NCBI GenBank assembly: GCA_025463765.1 | Contig: JAODBC010000048.1 | Span: 30,975-94,974, forward strand | Source of the DNA: Subtercola sp. | GTDB taxonomy: Bacteria > Actinomycetota > Actinomycetes > Actinomycetales > Microbacteriaceae | Direction of reading: 5' to 3' | DNA length: 64,000 nt | Part shown: positions 52,058 through 60,993 of the stretch, piece by piece | Layout of the letters: each line of letters opens with the position of its first letter | Position numbering within the stretch: position 1 is the first letter of the stretch | Made by a program: the position numbers and the translations under genes | Notes under the pieces: model-generated | Seen by the model: the letters and a program-made list of their open reading frames with translations, nothing else | What the model was told of the DNA's origin: nothing | The model's database searches: none

Positions 52058-52263
52058 GCGTCGGGCACGTAGCTGAGGATGTCGCCGGGCTGGCAGCCCA
52101 GCACTTCGCAGATTGCGTCGAGGGTCGTGAACCGGATGGCTTTCGCGCGCCCGTTCTTCAGGATCGACACGTTCGCCACGGCGAGGTCGATCGCTGCGGC
52201 GAGGTCGGTGACCGACATCTTTCGTTTGGCCAGTTCGACGTCGAGGTTGATGACGATCGGCAT
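52054..52263 (-). CDS. XRE/Cro-type small transcriptional regulator
   Basis: 69 residues, a single helix-turn-helix (LAKRKMSVTDLAAAIDLAVA; recognition around NVSILKNGRAKAIRFTTLDAI) of the YozG/Xre type, with CEVLGCQPGDILSY at the end. Regulators of this size regularly accompany DUF2975 membrane proteins. Its ATG sits at the stop of the DUF2975 gene and its stop overlaps the DUF4232 gene, so the three are one operon. Probably autoregulatory. Confidence 0.87.
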   Translation of the reverse strand: MPIVINLDVELAKRKMSVTDLAAAIDLAVANVSILKNGRAKAIRFTTLDAICEVLGCQPGDILSYVPDA

Positions 52264-52742
52264 CAGATGACCTCGGACAGATCGGACTGGTACTGGATAG
52301 CGGTCTGCAAAAGTCGCCGCATGACCACTACCAGAAGCGCCAACGCCGCGGCCACACCCGCAGCCGCTGCGGCGACGACGGCCAGCGCGACCTCCGTCGA
52401 GGCGGAGGAGCCCGTCTGGGTGATCAGGAAGTAGACGAACCCGGCGGCCGCGAAGAGTGCGGCGAGGCCGAGAGCTCCGATGGCGGTGTTCGTCCATCGG
52501 TCGGCGCCGCTTCGGCCGTCGAAGATCGACTCGTCACGCACCATGCCCGCCAGCATCCAGACGCTGATCAGCACCGCCTCGACGCACAGGCTACCGGCCA
52601 CGATCAGGCAGATCAGAACAACCCCCGACGCACCGCCGATGACCGACCCCGCAAGCAAGCCCGAGCAGAACTGAGCGGCGACACACGCACCGAACAGCAC
52701 AATAAGCAGCACCCGTAGAAGCACATCAACAATGCCAGTCAT
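52263..52742 (-). CDS. DUF2975 membrane protein
   Basis: 159 residues with four membrane helices (about 8-30, 38-62, 85-108, 118-145). The layout (helix, helix, 'VRDESIFDGRSGADRWTNTAIG' loop, helix, helix) is diagnostic of DUF2975. These proteins pair with XRE regulators; in such pairs the membrane protein is suspected to sense a signal or sequester the regulator, which is unproven. First gene of a three-gene operon with the XRE and DUF4232 genes. Confidence 0.85.
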   Translation of the reverse strand: MTGIVDVLLRVLLIVLFGACVAAQFCSGLLAGSVIGGASGVVLICLIVAGSLCVEAVLISVWMLAGMVRDESIFDGRSGADRWTNTAIGALGLAALFAAAGFVYFLITQTGSSASTEVALAVVAAAAAGVAAALALLVVVMRRLLQTAIQYQSDLSEVI

Positions 52743-52750
52743 GCTTCGAG

Positions 52751-52790
52751 CATATCGTTGTTCGTGTTAAAGATATTGATATTCGATATG
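52751..52790. promoter_or_regulatory. Promoter/operator region of DUF2975-XRE operon
   Basis: An AT-rich 40-base segment just upstream of the DUF2975 start carries the inverted repeat CATATCG (52751-52757) and CGATATG (52784-52790), and a GATATTGATATT direct repeat between them. Such AT-rich dyads near a small XRE gene fit an autoregulatory operator. Inferred. Confidence 0.5.
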
Positions 52791-52867
52791 ACCGGCTTTC
52801 AGGCCGCACGAGAGACATATAACCCTGGCTCTAGTCGAATGAGGTGAGGCGGCGTACCGTTCAGTTC

Positions 52868-53065
52868 ATGGCCGAACAATTCGCTGACCGGGTCACTGTG
52901 CCTGACGTGCTCGGTCTGCCCTTCCACGTCGGCCGAGACGTCGCATCCGCGGCAGGTGTGACGCTGGCGAACCCAGACCCGGACGGGCCACCGATCGGTG
53001 CGCCCAAAATGTGTCCGAAATACGATTTTCGGGGCAAGCAAAGGGCCCCACTTCCGCATAAATAA
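52868..53065 (+). pseudogene. PASTA-domain protein, truncated
   Basis: The first 40 codons from ATG 52868 encode MAEQFADRVTVPDVLGLPFH, then VGRDVASAAG and NPDPDGPP, matching the opening of a single PASTA domain. After this the reading frame changes character (PKMCPKYDFRGK) and ends, so half the domain is missing. PASTA domains bind muropeptides or beta-lactams when in kinases or PBPs. The break is close to the tRNA gene and suggests loss at an element boundary. The CCGAAA/TTTCGG hairpin at 53015-53032 lies at the break. Confidence 0.55.
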
Positions 53066-53090
53066 AGGGAGGTAGGGCCTTCGAGCTGAG

Positions 53091-53164
53091 TACCCCCAGA
53101 GGGACTCGAACCCTCACTGTGTCGATTTTAAGTCGACTGCCTCTGCCAATTGGGCTATGGGGGC
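53091..53164 (-). tRNA. tRNA with anticodon UAA (Leu), class I shape
   Basis: The complement folds into a complete 74-base cloverleaf: acceptor GCCCCCA with TGGGGGT (G1-U72 wobble), D stem GCC/GGC, anticodon stem GTCGA/TCGAC around the loop CTTAAAA, a five-base variable loop ACAGT, and T arm GAGGG-TTCGAGT-CCCTC. Positions 34-36 are UAA, which reads the leucine codon UUA. The discriminator is A73 and CCA is not encoded. Bacterial leucine tRNAs normally have a long variable arm (class II); this one does not. Confidence 0.85.
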
Positions 53165-53243
53165 GCAAGCCAGCTGACGCTGTTGCCTCGCGGGTGGCGA
53201 CGCCCAGAGATGCGAACGAACGCACCTCAGGGCGCCGCGACGG

Positions 53244-54680
53244 TTACTCCTTCGAGACCGCTCCACCCACCGGTACCGGTGCGCCCGCGGGGCCAGGATG
53301 CCCGGCTGACGTAGATGCGGAGGCCGAAGCAGGCGCGGGCGCAGCAACGCCGGCCGCAGCGGGCCGGGGCCGTGAGGCGAATTCTTCGAACGCTGCCCGC
53401 GGGTGAACGCGTGCCTCGAGCGAAACGATGTCGCGGCCGAGAAAGAAGTTGAGCACCCAGCCCCAGATCACGCGGAACTTACGCTCCCAGCTCGGCATGG
53501 CCAGGCCGTGGTATCCGCGGTGCATGAACCAGGCGGGAAGGCCGGTGACGCCGATCTTGCCGCTCTGGAAGGCGCCGACGCCGAGGCCGAGGCCCGCGAC
53601 CGCGCCGGCGTTCTTGTGAAAGTAGTTCTCGACGTCTTCGCCGCGCAGCTCTGCGACGAGGTTCTTCGCGAGGCGCTTGCCCTGGCGAACGGCGTGCTGG
53701 GCGTTCGGAACACAGAACCCGCCGACACCGCCTCCGGAGAGGTCGGGAACAGCCGACACGTCGCCGGCGCCCCAGGCGTCGATGACGATCTCGTCGTTCT
53801 CGTCGTGAACACGGAGGTCGGGGCGCACGCGCAGACGACCGCGCTCTTCGATGGGCAGGTCGGTGTTCTTCAGCATCGGGCTGGCCATGACGCCGGCCGT
53901 CCAGACGATGGTGTCGGATTCGAAGCTCTCGCCGGTCGACAGCTCGACGACGCCATCGACGGCCGACTTGAGCTGGGTGTCGAGGTGGATCTCTGCGCCG
54001 CGCTCAGCGAGGTTCTTGATGACCCAGTCGGCGGTCTTGAGCGAAACCTCAGGCATGATGCGGCCCATGGCCTCGATGAGGTGGAAGTGTGTGTCTTCGA
54101 ACGCGAGCTCGGGGTAGCGGTCGAGCAGCGCGCTGGCGAAAGAACGCATTTCGGCGAAGATCTCGATGCCCGCGAATCCGCCGCCCACGACGACGAAGGT
54201 GAGCAGCCGGTCACGCTCAGGGCCTTCGGGCAGTTGCGAAGCCTTATCGAAGTTGGTGAGGATGCGATCGCGAATGGCGACTGCCTCTTCGATGGTCTTC
54301 AGGCCGATGGCCTCGTCTGCGACACCGGGAATGGGGAACGTGCGCGAAACCGCACCGGCGGTGACCACGACGATGTCGTACTCGAGGTCGTACTGCTCGC
54401 CGGCGTTCGGCAGAATTGTGACGGTCTTCTCGGCATGGGTGATCTTCTCGACCTTGCCCGCGATGACCTTGGTCTTCTTCAGATGACGGCGAAGCGAGAC
54501 GACCGCATGACGAGGCTCGATGGAGCCCGAGGCGACCTCGGGCAGAAAAGGCTGGTACGTCATGTACGGCAGAGGGTCGACAACCGTGACCTCGGCCTCG
54601 CCCGAGCGAAGCCATTTCTCAAGCTTCCAGGCGGTGTAGAAACCGGCGTAACCGCCGCCGACGATCAGGATTTTGGGCAC
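53244..54680 (-). CDS. ndh: Type II NADH dehydrogenase-like NAD(P)/FAD oxidoreductase
   Basis: 478 residues from the GTG at 54680 (GAGGAG nine bases upstream; the longer ORF to 54713 is unlikely). FAD loop VGGGYAGFYTAWKLE (near 6-20), NAD loop VVGGGFAGIEIFAE (about 160-175), and the 'IDAWGAGDVSAVPDL' motif (about 300-315), with the C-terminal amphipathic region 'WFMHRGYHGLAMP' and hydrophobic WGWVLNFFLG that binds the membrane. Transfers electrons from NADH to menaquinone without pumping protons. The last 50 residues are a Pro/Ala/Ser repeat tail of low complexity, not usual in NDH-2. Confidence 0.85.
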   Translation of the reverse strand: MPKILIVGGGYAGFYTAWKLEKWLRSGEAEVTVVDPLPYMTYQPFLPEVASGSIEPRHAVVSLRRHLKKTKVIAGKVEKITHAEKTVTILPNAGEQYDLEYDIVVVTAGAVSRTFPIPGVADEAIGLKTIEEAVAIRDRILTNFDKASQLPEGPERDRLLTFVVVGGGFAGIEIFAEMRSFASALLDRYPELAFEDTHFHLIEAMGRIMPEVSLKTADWVIKNLAERGAEIHLDTQLKSAVDGVVELSTGESFESDTIVWTAGVMASPMLKNTDLPIEERGRLRVRPDLRVHDENDEIVIDAWGAGDVSAVPDLSGGGVGGFCVPNAQHAVRQGKRLAKNLVAELRGEDVENYFHKNAGAVAGLGLGVGAFQSGKIGVTGLPAWFMHRGYHGLAMPSWERKFRVIWGWVLNFFLGRDIVSLEARVHPRAAFEEFASRPRPAAAGVAAPAPASASASTSAGHPGPAGAPVPVGGAVSKE

Positions 54681-54850
54681 AGTAAAGGATCTCCTCAGTG
54701 AAGGTATAGCCATAGGCTACTACCTCCGTCAGGCGCCCTCGGAACGACCGCCGAAGGCGGCCACACCGAGAACTGTGTGACGAAGCTGGTTATTGGCCCG
54801 CACTGGCCTCAGCACCAAGGATACCGGATGCCCCGCCAATTGTGGATGTC

Positions 54851-55360
54851 TTACGAATATTGAATGCATTCGCATACAAGTGGCGACCAGTCGCCGCGCT
54901 CGAGCGCGAGGTCGCCGATCGGGTTCACTCCCGGCCCGGCTGCCAGCGCGTGGGCGGCGAGCGCGTGCAAGCACTTCACGCGCACCGGCATACCCCCGGC
55001 CGAGATGCCGGCGATCTCGGGCACAACGGCGATGCCCTCCCGATCGGCGAGATACTGCGCGTGGGCGGCCCGATAGGCATCGCCAACCGCTTCATCGGCG
55101 GTCAGCAGGTCTTGCAACTTGGGCATCACCTGAGTGGCTTCGAGGTCTGACATCGCGGCGGTGGCTGCGGGGTGGCTCAAGTAGTACAGCGTCGGAAACG
55201 GCGTGCCGTCGTCAAGCCTCGGCGCCGTAGCGACGACGGTGGGTGCTCCACAGACGCAGCGCGCGGCGATGCCGAGCACGTTGCGTGCCGGCCGGCCGAG
55301 TTGCGCCGACACGGTGGCGATATCGGCCTCGGTCGGGGCATCGAACGGAGGGGTGGTCAT
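54851..55360 (-). CDS. DUF501 protein
   Basis: 169 residues. Conserved stretches RCVCGAPTVVATAPRLDDGTPFPTLYYLSHP and MPVRVKCLHALAAHALAAG with the following NPIGD are diagnostic of DUF501. Three cysteines (in RCVCG and VKCLH) may bind a metal. It is co-transcribed with the FtsB-like gene (seven-base gap), an order conserved in actinobacteria with enolase, usually followed by Ppx/GppA; here the next gene is the NADH dehydrogenase instead. Confidence 0.85.
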   Translation of the reverse strand: MTTPPFDAPTEADIATVSAQLGRPARNVLGIAARCVCGAPTVVATAPRLDDGTPFPTLYYLSHPAATAAMSDLEATQVMPKLQDLLTADEAVGDAYRAAHAQYLADREGIAVVPEIAGISAGGMPVRVKCLHALAAHALAAGPGVNPIGDLALERGDWSPLVCECIQYS

Positions 55361-55367
55361 GGCTTTC

Positions 55368-55949
55368 CTAAGGAGTGGGGGTCGGCATGGGTGTCGCAGT
55401 CGGGTCGGTCTGCGACGCGCCAGACCCGAGCTGACCCGCGGCACCGAGCTGGTCGGCCGTCTGCGTGCTGAGACCGGCCGTCATTCCCGAGGCGAAGAGT
55501 GCGGCCATCCAGTTGGTCTGGGTCGGCTGGATGCTCGTGCTCACCGGCGCCGATGAAGCCGCCGAGCCGGCCTGAGTGTCGTTGAGCACCAGAAAGGCCG
55601 TTTCGCCGGGCATCACGAAGTAGAGACGCTCACGCGCCTCGGCCCGGATGTACGCCGGGTCGCCCCAGCGCGCGACCTGCGAGTTGAGGGTGACATTCTG
55701 TGCCTGAGCAGACTGCAGACTGTTCTGCAGGTCGGCGATCTGCTGGCGCTGCTCGATGAAGATGCGAGCGCCTGGAGCCACGACCACGACGAACAAGACG
55801 AGAACGACCAGCATCAGCACGGTGAATCCGGAGAACCGGATGCTGCGCAACCAGTTCGTCGATGCAGCACCGGCGACACGGTTCGCAGGCGTGGCTGTGG
55901 CTGCGCGGCGCGACGAACCACGAGTGCTTGACTTGGCGGGTGGCCGCAT
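55368..55949 (-). CDS. FtsB/DivIC-like septum formation protein
   Basis: 193 residues from the ATG at 55949 (GAGG eight bases upstream). One membrane helix (FTVLMLVVLVLFVVVVAPG, about 45-63), then a coiled coil (IEQRQQIADLQNSLQSAQAQ, about 68-95) and the conserved WGDPAYIRAEARERLYFVMPGE motif, which is the DivIC/FtsB signature. A Ser/Thr/Pro-rich tail of about 75 residues follows. Takes part in recruiting the cell-division complex FtsB-FtsL-FtsQ. Order enolase, FtsB-like, DUF501 is conserved in this phylum. Confidence 0.88.
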   Translation of the reverse strand: MRPPAKSSTRGSSRRAATATPANRVAGAASTNWLRSIRFSGFTVLMLVVLVLFVVVVAPGARIFIEQRQQIADLQNSLQSAQAQNVTLNSQVARWGDPAYIRAEARERLYFVMPGETAFLVLNDTQAGSAASSAPVSTSIQPTQTNWMAALFASGMTAGLSTQTADQLGAAGQLGSGASQTDPTATPMPTPTP

Positions 55950-56025
55950 GGTGTTCCTCAAACGTTCAGGCGATCAGTTCGAGGAACACCACACGGACAC
56001 AGGCCCTGTGACAGAAGAAGGCGGC

Positions 56026-57318
<1,293 letters not shown>

Positions 57319-57411
57319 TCAGGGTTCAAAATGACGGATGACGCGTGAGGCGTTCATCCGCCGCCCAGTCTAACCAACGGCCGAGAAGGCATGTCGCGTG
57401 CGCTCAGGGGT

Positions 57412-57427
57412 GTGGATGATCATCCAC
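57412..57427. promoter_or_regulatory. 16-bp perfect palindrome
   Basis: GTGGATGATCATCCAC is a perfect inverted repeat with no spacer, located between the enolase start and the stop of the MFS gene on the minus strand. Could be an operator for the eno promoter or a structured 3' end. Confidence 0.5.
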
Positions 57428-57447
57428 TGCCCGTGACTGTGCAGAAC

Positions 57448-58875
57448 TCACTCTTCGCCGACGCTCAGGGCCTGGGCCTCATCGAGTTCTGACTCCATTT
57501 CGGTCTCTTCTCCCCCGTTGTCGACGCGGGCGAGCGTCTTGCGCCCGAACACGACGAACAGCGCGGCGACGACGACTGAACCTGCGGCGGCGTACATGGG
57601 AAAGCCGGGCGAGATCGCTACGGCGAGGGCGGCTGCGGCGGGCGGAGCGATGGCGCCGCCGAGAAAACGCACCGACGAATAGGCCGACGACGCAACGGTT
57701 CGGGGCAGGTCGCTGGCCATCATCACCGATTCGGTGAGCACGGTGTTCACGACACCGAGCAGCAGGCCGCCGACCACGATGGTGACGATCAATCCCGTGG
57801 TCGACGCGATCAGCAGGCCGCCGGCCACGAGGTCGAGAGCGAGCAGCACCAATGCTCCCGTGAGGGCGGTGGTGCGCTTCATCCGGCGCGTCAGAATCGG
57901 GGCGACGAACACCGAGGTGATGGCCACGCCAAGGCCCCAGCCGAAGAACACCAGGCCGAGCCCGATGGCGCTCAGGCCGAGCGGAAACGGCGTGTACGCC
58001 AGCAGGGTGAAGAAGCCCATGTTGTAGAAGAGCGCGGTGAAGGCCAGCAGGCGGATGCTCGGCACACCGAGAGCGCGTATGGGCGCCGACAGTCGAGTCG
58101 GGCTGCGGTCGGCCTTATTGTCTTTCTTCAGCAGCACCGCGATGGCGACGAAACCGATGGCCATGAGCACGGCCGTACCGAAGAACGGGCCGCGCCAGCT
58201 GATCGAGCCGAGCAGGCCGCCGAGCAGCGGGCCGATGGCGATACCGAGGCCGAGGGCTGCTTCGTAGAGCACGATGGCGCTCGAGGCTCCTCCGCTGGCC
58301 GCGCCGACGATCGTCGCCAGCGCCGTAGAGATGAAGAGGGCGTTGCCTAGACCCCAGCCGCCGCGGAACCCGATGACGGCCTCAACGCTGCCCGAGGCGC
58401 CGGCGAGCGCGGCGAACACCACGATCAGGGCGAGCCCGATGAGCAGCGTCTTCTTGGCGCCGATGCGGCTCGAGATGAAACTCGTGATGAGCATGGCGAG
58501 GCCGGTCACCACCAGGTAGCTCGTGAAGAGCAGGCTGGTCTGGGTGGGAGTGGCCTTCAGGCTCTCGGCGATGGCCGGCAGAATCGGGTCGACCAGGCCG
58601 ATGCCCATGAAGGCGATGACGCTCGCGAAGGCGACGGCCCAGACGGCTTTGGGCTGGTGCAGAATGGATGCTCCGCCGCCGCCGTGCGGGGCGTTGGGGC
58701 TGTGGGAGTTGGGGCTGTGCGCGTTGGGGCTGTGCTCGTTGGCGCTGTGTGCGTTGGGGGTTGGCGCTGTTGAGTTCGTGCGCTTTGCTGAGGTGGATGT
58801 TGTGGCTGGGGCGGCCTTCGTCGATGGTGAGGCGGGGGTCGTCAGGGAGCCTTTTTCAGAGGGCCTGAGAGACAT
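57448..58875 (-). CDS. MFS transporter with repeat-rich N-terminus
   Basis: 475 residues from the ATG at 58875. Twelve membrane helices follow a polar 70-residue N-terminal extension made of Ser/Thr/Ala runs and the pentad repeat H-S-P-N-x. Loop 2-3 has SFISSRIGAKK, an MFS-type motif, and the tail is acidic (EETEMESELDEAQ). Similar transporters next to MarR regulators often export drugs. The gene starts two bases after the MarR stop on the same strand, so the two are co-transcribed and regulated by MarR. Confidence 0.83.
   Translation of the reverse strand: MSLRPSEKGSLTTPASPSTKAAPATTSTSAKRTNSTAPTPNAHSANEHSPNAHSPNSHSPNAPHGGGGASILHQPKAVWAVAFASVIAFMGIGLVDPILPAIAESLKATPTQTSLLFTSYLVVTGLAMLITSFISSRIGAKKTLLIGLALIVVFAALAGASGSVEAVIGFRGGWGLGNALFISTALATIVGAASGGASSAIVLYEAALGLGIAIGPLLGGLLGSISWRGPFFGTAVLMAIGFVAIAVLLKKDNKADRSPTRLSAPIRALGVPSIRLLAFTALFYNMGFFTLLAYTPFPLGLSAIGLGLVFFGWGLGVAITSVFVAPILTRRMKRTTALTGALVLLALDLVAGGLLIASTTGLIVTIVVGGLLLGVVNTVLTESVMMASDLPRTVASSAYSSVRFLGGAIAPPAAAALAVAISPGFPMYAAAGSVVVAALFVVFGRKTLARVDNGGEETEMESELDEAQALSVGEE
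58693..58767 (-). repeat. 15-bp tandem repeat in MFS N-terminus
   Basis: Five copies of a 15-base unit close to GTTGGGGCTGTGCGC (plus-strand reading) encode the H-S-P-N-x pentads of the MFS N-terminal extension. The units differ by one to four bases. Confidence 0.85.
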
Positions 58876-58877
58876 GA

Positions 58878-59315
58878 TTACGCTGCTAGCTCCTGTACTC
58901 CGATGCGGTCGCCGATCAGGTCGGTCGCCTCGGCTAGAACGTCGAGCTGCCGGCTCGACAGGTCGGCGAAGAGGGGTTCGAGGGCGACACCGAGCCGGAA
59001 GCGCCAGTCGTCGAGGGCTCGTTCGCCCTTGGGTGCGATGGCGATGAGCCAGGCGCGGGCATCCGAACTGTCGGCGATGCGCTTGATCCACTCGAGCTCG
59101 TTGAGGTTGCGCACGATCTTGGTCATCGTGGGCTGACTGACGCGGCTTGCGGCCGCGAGTTCGCCGAGCCGCATGGGGCCGGCAGATGTCAGAACGCTCA
59201 GCGTGCGCCAGGAGGCGGGTGAGGTGGTTTCTCCCGTGGCCTGGGCCGCGAGACGGGTAAGACGGTGGGTGACGGTTACGAGGTCGCCCAGTAGTGCACT
59301 TAGTTCGCTGTTCAC
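58878..59315 (-). CDS. MarR family transcriptional regulator
   Basis: 145 residues. Winged helix (about 38-105): MRLGELAAASRVSQPTMTKIVRNLNELEWIKRI with the DARA-type wing 'DSSDARAWLIAIAPKG'. Helical ends would form the dimer interface. It is followed two bases on by the MFS transporter, so it is the likely repressor of that pump. A clear promoter with a dyad inside the spacer lies upstream. Effector unknown. Confidence 0.9.
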   Translation of the reverse strand: MNSELSALLGDLVTVTHRLTRLAAQATGETTSPASWRTLSVLTSAGPMRLGELAAASRVSQPTMTKIVRNLNELEWIKRIADSSDARAWLIAIAPKGERALDDWRFRLGVALEPLFADLSSRQLDVLAEATDLIGDRIGVQELAA

Positions 59316-59322
59316 TTGATTT

Positions 59323-59351
59323 ATTGTATAGCCGAACTATGTATGTTCCAA
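59323..59351 (-). promoter_or_regulatory. Promoter of marR-MFS with operator in spacer
   Basis: On the minus strand, TTGGAA (59346-59351) and TACAAT (59323-59328) are separated by exactly 17 bases, a good sigma-70-like promoter. The spacer overlaps the dyad ATAGTTCGGCTAT (59328-59340), well placed for MarR repression. Inferred from sequence. Confidence 0.7.
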
Positions 59352-59471
59352 AACGGTTCGCTCAGCGCTTACTCAGGCGAATTTATCGAGATTTGCTCGG
59401 TTGTGATGTATTCTCGGATTATGAGCCGCTGATCACTCGACACCGTGCTCTTCAACTTCGGGAGCCACGTC

Positions 59472-60296
59472 ATGCTACTTCACCAGCCACTCGGCGAGTG
59501 GATGCTCGGTCACCCCATGACGGAAACCACAACTCCGAGCTCGGGCTCCCATTCACCGCTGCTCATTCTTGCGGGCATTCTCGGTATCATTCTGATCAGC
59601 GTGGCCGTCGCGGTAGCTTGGAAGATCTATTCCAGAGCGCTTCGACGGTTCAGGCGGGGTGCGGATCGCAGGCCTGGCCGAAGCTGGGTGCAAGGCACGG
59701 CGCAGATCGTGTCTGTGCACGTGCTTCACGCGGGACGAAACAGCGGGCCAAACGGCGAACCCAGCAAGTACCAACTTGACCTCGTATTGACTGGTGCTGG
59801 CGTCACGCCTACCGCCGTTCGGGTCGATCGGTGGGTCAAAAGCCCGATTTGGCCGGATACTCGCATGATCGTGCCGGTCTTGATCGATCCGGCCGATCCG
59901 AAAAACTTCGCGTTTCTCTGGGACGATCTCCCGCCGACGGCCGCCGACACCGGAGAGCAGCGGGCGCATGATTTAGAGGCGCGGCTGCGTGCTGCTTCGG
60001 CGCCCACAGATCGCTTCGTCGCCCCCACCGGGATGCTGGCTCGCGCTGCCGCTGCCGCTGCCAGTTCGCCGAGCCCGACTCCCGACGCGACTCCATCGAC
60101 TCCATCAGCGCCGCGCTGGAATGTCGGCGACGGTCTCGCCAGCCCGTTGCCGACGGGGTCGGGCAGGCGCCTCATCGTTACCGGAATGACCGACGTGCCG
60201 CCAGCAGACGCGCTGAAGGCGCTAACGGCCCTCCACGATCGCGGATTCCTGACCGATGCCGAGTTCGCCGAACAGACGACCAAACTCTCGATGTGA
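59472..60296 (+). CDS. Membrane protein with SHOCT-like tail (array gene 1)
   Basis: 274 residues from the ATG at 59472, preceded by GGGAG at seven bases; ATG 59517 is an alternative. Parts: short N-terminus, one membrane helix (LLILAGILGIILISVAVAVAW), a basic stretch, a conserved domain (about 80-180: GTAQIVSV, LDLVLTGAGVTPTAVRV, WPDTRMIVPVLIDP, FLWDDLP), an Ala/Ser/Pro linker, and a C-terminal SHOCT-like motif (ALTALHDRGFLTDAEFAEQT). The same domain recurs in array genes 2, 4 and 5, so this is an expanded family. Function unknown. The next frame opens in the GTGA at its stop. Confidence 0.72.
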   Translation: MLLHQPLGEWMLGHPMTETTTPSSGSHSPLLILAGILGIILISVAVAVAWKIYSRALRRFRRGADRRPGRSWVQGTAQIVSVHVLHAGRNSGPNGEPSKYQLDLVLTGAGVTPTAVRVDRWVKSPIWPDTRMIVPVLIDPADPKNFAFLWDDLPPTAADTGEQRAHDLEARLRAASAPTDRFVAPTGMLARAAAAAASSPSPTPDATPSTPSAPRWNVGDGLASPLPTGSGRRLIVTGMTDVPPADALKALTALHDRGFLTDAEFAEQTTKLSM

Positions 60297-60319
60297 TCAG
60301 CGCCCAAAAGGATATTGAG

Positions 60320-60982
60320 ATGTCATTCTTCGCCGTAGTTCCCCTGTGGGTGTGGTTCGTGGCGTTTTTCGGGGTCACTATCGTGCTGATACGACTTCAA
60401 AATTATCGGCTTCGGTCTCCACGGCGATCCAAGAGGGCGGTGGAGGGAATTGCCCATGTGGTCTCCGTGTCAGAATACGGACGCCGCTCGGGGCTCAGCC
60501 AGGGGTACTGCACGATGACGCTCGTACTCGAGGCGCCTGGCATGCTCGCAACTACGGTCAAGTTCAAACAAGCCATCGCGCCGAAAGTGTGGCCGACTCC
60601 CGGTATGACGCTGCCCATCTTCGTCGACCCGAAGCGACCGACGAAATACTCCATCCGTTGGGGCGAGCAGCCGAGTCCCGCAAAATTTGCGGCCGCCCAA
60701 GCCGACGATCTGCAGTCGCGGTTACGCCAACATGGAGCGCACGATCCGACCGAGGTTTCGCCCGCTGCTCGTCCTGCCGCTGGCGCTGGCGCTGGCGCTG
60801 GCGCTGGCGCTGGCGCTGGCGCTTCAAGCTTCGACGGTCAGACCGTGAACGTTCGCAATCTGGATGCCGCCACACGCGCTCGCGTCCAGTCGATGTTAGA
60901 CAACGCTCAGGCTCTGCTCGCCAAGTCGACTGAGGTCGACGACAACGCTCCTCTACCGCGTTCTGACCGCCCTACAAGCTGA
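60320..60982 (+). CDS. Membrane protein of the same array (gene 2), no SHOCT tail
   Basis: 220 residues from the ATG at 60320, which has AAAGGA seven bases upstream; a GTG at 60293 overlapping the previous stop is also in frame. One membrane helix near the N-terminus, then the shared domain (GIAHVVSV, TLVLEAPGMLATTV, VWPTPGMTLPIFVDP, YSIRWGEQP) and a 14-residue Ala-Gly repeat, ending in 'LDAATRARVQSMLDNAQALL' instead of the SHOCT motif. Closely related to array genes 1, 4 and 5. Unknown function. Confidence 0.72.
   Translation: MSFFAVVPLWVWFVAFFGVTIVLIRLQNYRLRSPRRSKRAVEGIAHVVSVSEYGRRSGLSQGYCTMTLVLEAPGMLATTVKFKQAIAPKVWPTPGMTLPIFVDPKRPTKYSIRWGEQPSPAKFAAAQADDLQSRLRQHGAHDPTEVSPAARPAAGAGAGAGAGAGAGASSFDGQTVNVRNLDAATRARVQSMLDNAQALLAKSTEVDDNAPLPRSDRPTS
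60779..60820 (+). repeat. Hexanucleotide repeat GCTGGC, seven copies
   Basis: Seven perfect tandem copies of GCTGGC, followed by a partial copy, encode (Ala-Gly)n in array gene 2. Copy changes would keep frame but alter linker length. Confidence 0.95.
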
Positions 60983-60993
60983 GGCGATAACTC

